Assembly (NCBI GenBank): GCA_038502055.1
Contig: JAXRKN010000030.1
Span: 310,001 to 374,000 of the forward strand
Origin: Tanytarsus gracilentus
Taxonomy: Eukaryota > Arthropoda > Insecta > Diptera > Chironomidae
Length of the DNA: 64,000 nucleotides
Reading direction: 5' to 3'
Shown: positions 57,775 through 64,000 of the stretch, one piece after another
Layout: every line of letters starts with the position of its first letter
How positions within the stretch are numbered: the stretch's first letter is position 1
Translations under genes and position numbers: made by a program
The notes under the pieces: model-generated
What the model was told of the DNA's origin: nothing
Seen by the model: the letters and a program-made list of their open reading frames with translations, nothing else
The model's database searches: none

Positions 57775-57988
57775 TGATTGAAGAGAGCTTTTACACACTT
57801 TTAAAAGCTCTCCAATGTGAAAAAGCTCAAAATGATTTAAAACTTGAATTAGAGCTCTAAACATTTTTTATTAGTTTCCATCTTCCTTTTTTATAAGCAT
57901 AAAATATTTTTTTAAAGACATTTTTAATTGTCAAATTTTAATAAGTTTCGAATAAATCCATTCACCAGAAATAAATTTTAAAGATTTT

Positions 57989-60962
57989 TTAATCCATCTT
58001 GACATTCTTTTTTTGAGGTGTCAAAAAATCAGCGGCTTTTGCAATGTCACCATCGACACTGACCATCAATTGAGTTAACCAGTTGTCTTCATTGGTGAAA
58101 CCCATTGCAATCATTTTGTGGATGCTCGAATTAATCTTCGGATTTGGATCGTAGACAATGACAGCTGGCTTCTTCTCAACTGGTCTGCCTGCAGCTCTAA
58201 CATTTGCTTGCGAACGCGGTGGTGCAGTTGGAAGTTGAGCATAGACAATTTCAGGATTCGGTAATTGAGGATAGATAATTCCAGAATATGGAGTTGGTTG
58301 TAAAATTTCCTGTTCAACTGGAATCGATGATGCTGGCGTAATATTTTTAACCGACTCAACATTTTCCGATTCAACTTGTGTTCCAACTGAGGCAGCAGTT
58401 TCCATTGATTTTTGAATGTTTTCAATTGATTTCTGAACAATTTCAATGGACTTTTGAACAGATGCTTGCAATTCATGTTGCTTTGAGTTATCTGCAGGAG
58501 TTTGCGTCTCAATCGATAACTTTTCAGAAGTAAAGTCAACTTGAGCGAAATTATCGACCGAAGGCTTCTTCGGAATCGCTCCACTGATCGGATTATTCAA
58601 GCGTGGCGATTGTTCAATGGAAAATTCCTCCTGATCTAAAATTGTCCAATCGCGTGAGTCATCACTCATGACTGAATTGATATCGTGAACTTCAATTGAT
58701 GAATCACGCGAGCGCATTGATTTGGGTGGATCCTCCATCATCGATTTAGTGACGATGTTATCGGTCTCATCAGTTTGAATGTTGAAAAGTGGCTCTTGTT
58801 CCTCCATGTTGACAACAGTCGCATTTGAAATTGCTGAATCATTGATGTTCATAAAAACACGTTCGATTTGTGTAATTCCAGTCGTGCCTGAAGATACTGA
58901 CGTTGACATATCCATAGGCTTTGAGCTATTAACAATCTCATTCATCTTTTCCAACTCCTTTGCGGCTTCCTTAAAGAGAGCTTCGATTTCGTTGCTGCCC
59001 TGCTGGACCTTTGGAGTGCCAACGCTTGATGTGTTAGTTGCTTGCGATCTTTGTTCCATTGAAATGTCAGAATTTTGTGTTTCAGTGTATGGCGGTGGTG
59101 CCGCAGTATTTTCGACCATTTGTGGGATCATTCCAATGACTTCATTCAATATTTTATTGATGAGACTGCATGGCTGCAAACATCCAGCAATCGCATTACT
59201 CAACAAACGAATTGTCTCAGGCGATGGATGAACAGCGTTGTTGTTGTTGGTGTTCTCGTTGGAAGTCGATGCGCCGACATTGAATTCTGTTTCTTGTTCA
59301 TTCGAATTATTCGATGAGTTTAAATTTGCGGGGTCAATCGAACCGATAAGATTTCGAATTTGTTCAACGCGTCTCTTGGCCTTCTCAAGTTTCTCAACGT
59401 GCTTGTACTCGCGCTTTTCCAAAAATCTCCGGCCTTTTTCCTCTTTCTTCAAGCAATTCTCTTCGAGATATTTCAACTTTTCAGCAAGCTTCTTGGTTTG
59501 ACGTCGTTCTCTCTCTTCGTCACGTCTGATAATTTTGCATAAATTTAATTTTTAGCGTAACCCACACAAGGTGTGGTAACGCTTATATGCTCGTGATTCC
59601 GTCTGTCTGTCTGTCTGTTCCAGTGAGATCTCGGCCCCTGGACCAGCTAGAGACTTCGGGTTTTCGCCAGATGGTCGGTCTGTTGATCTTTATTGGACCA
59701 TTTTAGAAATTTTTTGGGCAGTGACCACAGGTCGTGCCATGGACCGCCATAATGTCCATTTTTCATACAAATTTTCTCTTATATGGCTTCATGGGTATCG
59801 TTGAACTCGGGATTGGACCAGGAATCGATTGGCATGGATCTGAAAATGGAACACTGTGGAAATGGAACATTGTGGAAAATGAAACACAGTGGAAAGTGGA
59901 ACACAGGGGAAAATGAAACATGGTGGAAAATTGAACATTGTGGAAAATGAAACACAGTGGAAAGTGGAACACAGTGGAAAATGGAACATAGTGGAAAATG
60001 GAACACTGTGGAAAATGAAACATGGTGGAAAATGGAACATAGTGGAAAATGGAACATAGTGGAAAATGGAACATAGTGGAAAATGGAAAACAATGGAAAA
60101 TGGAACATGGTGGAAAATGGAACAAAGTGGCAAATAACTTTCCCAAAAAAATATTTTCTTATGCTTCGCTTTCAGCTTTCCAAAAATATTTTCCATTAGG
60201 CTTCTCTTTTGGCTTCTTAATAGGACTTCCCCATGTTACATTTTCAATACTGATCTGTTACAAGTGGGTTACGCGGCAACACCCACGTGTGGGTTTTGAA
60301 ACATTTTTTTATTTAATTGATTAATTAATTTTTTCACTTACCCTTTACGTGATTTACGATCACACCTGCTGGATGGAATATCTTCAGCCTCCATTGCTTG
60401 ACAACCAGTAACTGCTTCATTTTGTCCGCTGTTGTTGACGCTGAAGAAAATTTTCCTTCCCTTTCCTTCCTCCAAAAATAATCGAAAATCTTCCTCGCAT
60501 GCTAGATTTAAAAAATTATAAAATGAAAATTTAATTTCTTTGTTAAAAATTTAATTCTTACCGATTAAAATTTCATCATTTTCGCCGTCTAAAGAAATAA
60601 GCAAGGTTGATTATGAAATTTTTATAAAACAAGTAAAACGACTCCAACAAAAATAACGTGACTCATCAGAATCAAAATGCGACGCAATTACCAAAATTAT
60701 GAAATTAATATTCTGTGAAACTCACCGATCCAGTAGATTTTTAAATGTTGGACATTAACAGTTGGATTACGCTGGAAGACTTGACCTTTGAAGCGACTAA
60801 AGACGGGTTGGAACTCGTCTGGAAGAATTTTTAAAAGTTTTATATAATTCAATCAATAATTCAAATTTTGAATGCTTTAAACTCACCGATATAATGCTTT
60901 ATGTAGAAGTTCTCCACCAAATTATCGATCAGAATACAAACTTTAAATGTTTTATGCGACAT
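57989..60962 (-). CDS. ref(2)P: Ref(2)P/p62 (sequestosome-1) homologue lacking the ZZ domain
   Basis: Minus-strand exons 60962-60887, 60818-60726, 60588-60562, 60501-60342 and 59525-57989 encode 630 residues in phase. Residues 1-85 form a PB1 domain with the OPCA motif IYWIDGENDEILIACEEDF. A charged coiled-coil segment rich in Glu/Lys/Arg follows at once. Around residue 390 is SDDSRDWTILDQEE, a classic LC3-interacting W-x-x-L motif in an acidic context. The C-terminus is a UBA domain (IHKMIAMGFTNEDNWLTQLM). p62 bridges ubiquitinated cargo to autophagosomes. The ZZ zinc finger normally found between PB1 and LIR is absent, and no intron could hide it: the PB1-to-coiled-coil intron is filled by a mobile element. 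Confidence 0.92.
59555..60295 (+). mobile_element. MITE-like nonautonomous element with internal minisatellite, copy 2
   Basis: Same element as 48244-49151 but in the opposite orientation on the window. It starts GCGTAACCCACACAAGGTG and ends with GTGGGTTACGCGGCAACACC then CACGTGTGGGTT. It is shorter (about 740 bp against 910), the difference being mainly in the number of 17-bp units and small indels. It occupies nearly all of the 816-bp intron 4 of the p62 gene, which without it would be about 70 bp. Confidence 0.75.
59839..60128 (+). repeat. 17-bp minisatellite inside element copy 2
   Basis: About 16-17 imperfect units of ACAGTGGAAAATGGAAC-type sequence, the reverse complement of the array in copy 1. 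All frames are open through it; the resulting reading frames are not genes. Confidence 0.85.
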
Positions 60963-61405
60963 TTTTGCAAATTCTTAATTATTTCAACCTGACTCGTTGA
61001 AAACAAAGAAATGAATGAAATTTTCTCGTTTTTCTCTTATGTACTAAAAATTTATTTCTTCAACATGCAAAATTGAGAGAGAATCCTCTCTTAAAAATAA
61101 TTTGAGAGAAAAAAGAGAATATAAACAAAAACAACAAAACTTCCACGTGGTGTTAAAGTTTGTTAAAGTTTTCATTCATCCATTAAAATTCGAGTTGGTA
61201 AAAAGATTTTAATTAAATAATTAATTATTTATTAAAAAATAACCTAAAATAAATTATTCAAAGTTTTAATAAAAAACCAAGAAAATAAAAAATCTCAAAA
61301 TCAAACCACGTGTGCGGAAGTTCAAGTTAAAAAATCAAAAGAGAACAGCAGTCTTATTGCGTAGTGCACAAAATTATTTAAATAATCAAAAATTAAACTC
61401 TAAAA
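60963..61405. promoter_or_regulatory. Shared upstream region of the p62 gene (-) and the PB1 gene (+)
   Basis: Only 443 bp separate two divergent start codons of PB1-domain genes. The sequence includes TGTGCG and CACGTG (61144 and 61310 areas, E-box-like CCACGTGG and CCACGTGT). Joint regulation is inferred from spacing only. Confidence 0.4.
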
Positions 61406-62597
61406 ATGATTAAAACGATTAAAATATTCTTAAAAAATTGTCCCTCTGACTCCTCAACTCAAATCTACTGCATTAAACATGAAAGTGGCGAGGATTTGTT
61501 TAAGTTGAAAGAGAAAATTTTTAGAAGGTAAATTTCAAAGATTTTTGTGAAATAAATGACTCATACTAATTTTTTTTTCTAGATGTCCAAACTTAAGACT
61601 CGCTAATGACCCAGCAATTTTTTGGTATGATCTGGAAAATGACAAAATTCGTATAACATGCGATGACGATCTGAAATTCTTTATCGATGAATCAAAAATT
61701 CAAAAGCTTATTTTTGAGTTTGAAAAAATTGAGCCATCAAGAAAGAGAACTTCCTCAATTTTGACAGCTGATGACTTTTCTGACAGCTCAAAACGTTTAA
61801 GAAGAAGAATGGAAAAAATTGATTTAAGCTCAGACACATCCATTGATCTATCGTCGGAGTCTGAGGATGAAAAAGTTGAAAATCACGAAGATAAAATTGA
61901 ACAAGAAGTCGAGAATGTTCAACCCGTGGACAATGCACCTAAAGTTAAAATTATCAGCATTGACATAATTAAACCAGTTGAAGAAACAAATCAAAATAAT
62001 TCTGAGTCATCATTCAGTCATATTGAAAATGTTCTATCGAGCAACGTTGTTGAAAATTTTGCACAGCCATCGAGCACTAATATCGAACATGTTAATGACT
62101 CTGCTACTAACACAAGTGCCGAAAAAATTAATGAACCAGAAGGTAAAAATAAGCAACGAAAACAATCAGATTCAAATCGAATTGTCATTTCTGATTCATC
62201 CGATAACGAGGAGGAAAATAATGAAAATGACCAAAATCGGCGATTTTCCGCTGGAAATTATTCTTCAGCTTATTCTTTCGCTGACGTCAATGGAGAAAGA
62301 TTTGAGTCTCGTGCATCGTTCGATGATGATTTTCGTAGGTATAGAAATCGTCGTAGACGTGATGAATTTGATGAGAATGCCCGACGAACTTATAGACATT
62401 GCTCGGACAATATGCGAAGAATGTTTCAACAAGCAAATGTTGCTCGAGCTCAAGCGCAAGCTGCCAGCGATCAAGCAATGAGAAATTTGAGAAGTTCAAC
62501 GAATTTCTTACCGGATTTGCTTTCAACTTTTCAGTCACATTTTCGGCCACTTTTTCAAACAAACTCGCCGTTTAATCAAAATTTTAATCGACCTTAA
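61406..62597 (+). CDS. PB1-domain protein with acidic Ser-rich region and SUMO-interaction-like motif
   Basis: Exons 61406-61527 and 61583-62597 encode 378 residues in phase. Residues 1-85 form a PB1 domain: basic cluster KEKIFRRCPNLRL, then the OPCA motif FWYDLENDKIRITCDDDLKFF. The rest is low complexity: acidic Ser-rich segments (SSDTSIDLSSESEDE), the SIM-like RIVISDSSDNEEEN, an Arg-rich stretch (RRYRNRRRRDEFDE) and an Ala/Gln helix. No ZZ, LIR or UBA is obvious. Its head-to-head position beside p62 suggests an ancient duplication. It could hetero-oligomerise with p62 through PB1; function is otherwise unknown. Confidence 0.75.
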
Positions 62598-62745
62598 TTG
62601 AAAAATTAAAAATCAAATTATTTTTTGGTGTTTTTTGGGAATTTTTTCAATTTAATAAAATAAAATAAAAGTATTGAAAATTTAACTAAAAAATTATTTT
62701 TATATTTTTTTAAAGTTTTGATATAAATTGCTTAATTTAATCCAA

Positions 62746-63452
62746 TTAGTTCAATAAATTTTTTCTTTTCTTGTTCTCAGCTCTTCGATCGTTTCGCTTA
62801 AATTTTGTTAGATTTTTCTTTTTGGGCTTTCTTTCAAATAATTCTGAGTCGATGCTTAAAAATTCTTCATTTTCAATTTCTCCTAAAAGTTTTTCTGCTT
62901 CTGCAAATTTTCCTTCGTCAAGTTTTGAAGAACGCAAAATTTCATCAATTATTTCAGCTTCAAACTTTATGAAGTTTTCGTGATTAAAAACTGACGGTTG
63001 ACCCTTGCCAAATTTATCGACAATTTCTCTTGAAATTTTCGACAAAACTTTTGTTTTAAATTCCATGTCAGTTTTGTACTTAGGTATGTCAGTTATGAAT
63101 GCCATTAATTTTGGAAAGTGACGAGTCTGAAAATGAGTCAAAAACTAAAAAAATCTTTCGAAAAATTAAAAATTTAAAAACTTACCAGAACTTTTTCTCG
63201 ATGACTGTGCGAGTTTAAATGCACAATAAAATTATTTTGATCTGCATCCTTTATGCAGAGCACACATTTATATGAAACTAGAGACATCTCAATATTTACC
63301 AACTCAATCGTATATTCAAGACCGATAAAAGATTTTTTTGAGTTCATAAGAATTGTCATTAAAATTGATTCTGGGCTTGTCTATGGATTAAAATTAGTAA
63401 ATCTAAATTAAAATAATTTTTTTTTAATTACCATTAATTTAGTTTTTGTCAT
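62746..63452 (-). CDS. Small protein with a single C2H2 (U1/matrin-like) zinc finger
   Basis: Minus-strand exons 63452-63432, 63380-63186 and 63126-62746 encode 198 residues in phase. The finger YKCVLCIKDADQNNFIVHLNSHSHREK has C-x2-C-x12-H-x5-H spacing, close to U1-C/matrin-type and dsRNA-binding fingers. The C-terminal part is helical and charged, ending in a basic run (RKPKKKNLTKFKRNDRR) likely to be a nuclear localisation signal. Orthology is not recognised. It converges on the PB1 gene with 148 bp between stops. Confidence 0.65.
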
Positions 63453-64000
63453 AACTATAATATTTTTAAAATTGTGAGCTGTTTTTTCTTTAAAAGTTAA
63501 GACTGAAATATTCGCACATGAACTGACTAGACTGACATATAAATTTTTTATTTCATCTGATGGTGAAATTTATCGCAACAATAAAAAGGCGTGAATCAAA
63601 TCATTTGTTTTATTTTCATTATTTACACTCAAGAGTTAACACTACAAAAAAATTAAGTTGTGTTAAAATTTCGTGTTGAAAAACTAACTTATTCGATGAC
63701 TTTCAAAATTAGCGTGAGTTAATTATAATTAAGAATAAAATTACAATTTATGATGAAATAATTTACTTTTAAATTAGTCGCGACTCCGGAAATGGTAAAA
63801 TGTATTAAATTCTTTTAAAGAAGATTTATTTTGCATTCTTTTCAATTCACAAATAAAAAATATTGCACAGCTATAATTATAAAATCACATTTTATTTTAA
63901 AAAATATTTGAGTTTATTTCATTTTATTTTGAAATCATCGTTTGCAAATGCAGGTTTTTTAAATTGTTACGTTTTATTAAAAATTAAATTCAAAATTCAC
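63453..64000. other. AT-rich right end of window
   Basis: Probably the promoter region of the zinc-finger gene followed by spacer. No gene visible. Confidence 0.45.

Noticed and set aside
59734..60324. Matching set of repetitive open frames
   Set aside because: Same 17-bp array in copy 2 of the element, inside an intron of the p62 gene.
1..64000. CRISPR arrays, bacterial operons, tRNA or rRNA genes
   Set aside because: No spaced direct-repeat array, no cloverleaf or rRNA sequence seen; the genes are spliced eukaryotic genes.

Overview
The window looks like nuclear DNA of a small-genome dipteran, most likely a nematoceran and plausibly a chironomid-type midge. The DNA is very AT-rich, most introns are 50-70 bp with GTAAGT/GTGAGT donors, genes are tightly packed on both strands, and the gene content is arthropod (Porcupine, Ref(2)P/p62, a gustatory receptor, Pur-alpha, astacins, fatty acyl-CoA reductase). 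I assembled exons by hand from reading frames and splice signals; except where stated, the exon lengths sum to whole codons.

Layout. 0-20 kb: a compact four-finger muscleblind-like gene (-), an MFSD12-type transporter (+), then an inverted pair of luciferase/4CL-like acyl-CoA synthetase genes (copy A +, copy B -) flanking an arylsulfatase (-) and a diacylglycerol kinase epsilon (+). Copy A is broken by a decayed LINE. 20.5-29 kb: Pur-alpha with two alternative first coding exons and a long AT-rich 3' region holding a recurring hairpin motif. 29-45 kb: a dense secretory locus with four small low-complexity secreted proteins, three astacin metalloproteases, six small cysteine-rich secreted peptides of one family, a cathepsin-L-type protease and an orphan secreted protein, with ferrochelatase and a gustatory receptor among them. 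45-49 kb: an orphan zinc-finger-like gene and a decayed P450 whose first codons are split by a MITE-like element. 50-64 kb: fatty acyl-CoA reductase, cystathionine gamma-lyase, a four-TM protein, Porcupine, a p62/Ref(2)P lacking its ZZ domain with a second copy of the MITE-like element in an intron, a divergently transcribed PB1 protein with a SUMO-interaction-like motif, and a small zinc-finger gene.

Most noteworthy: (1) the six-member family with framework C-x5-C-x4-CC-x13-15-C-x8-10-C, each gene split into 2-3 tiny exons and therefore easy for gene callers to miss, interleaved with secreted proteases; (2) the p62 without ZZ next to a PB1-SIM neighbour; (3) mosaic identity between the inverted synthetase copies, suggesting gene conversion; (4) a mobile element carrying a 17-bp variable minisatellite; (5) a hairpin family downstream of Pur-alpha.
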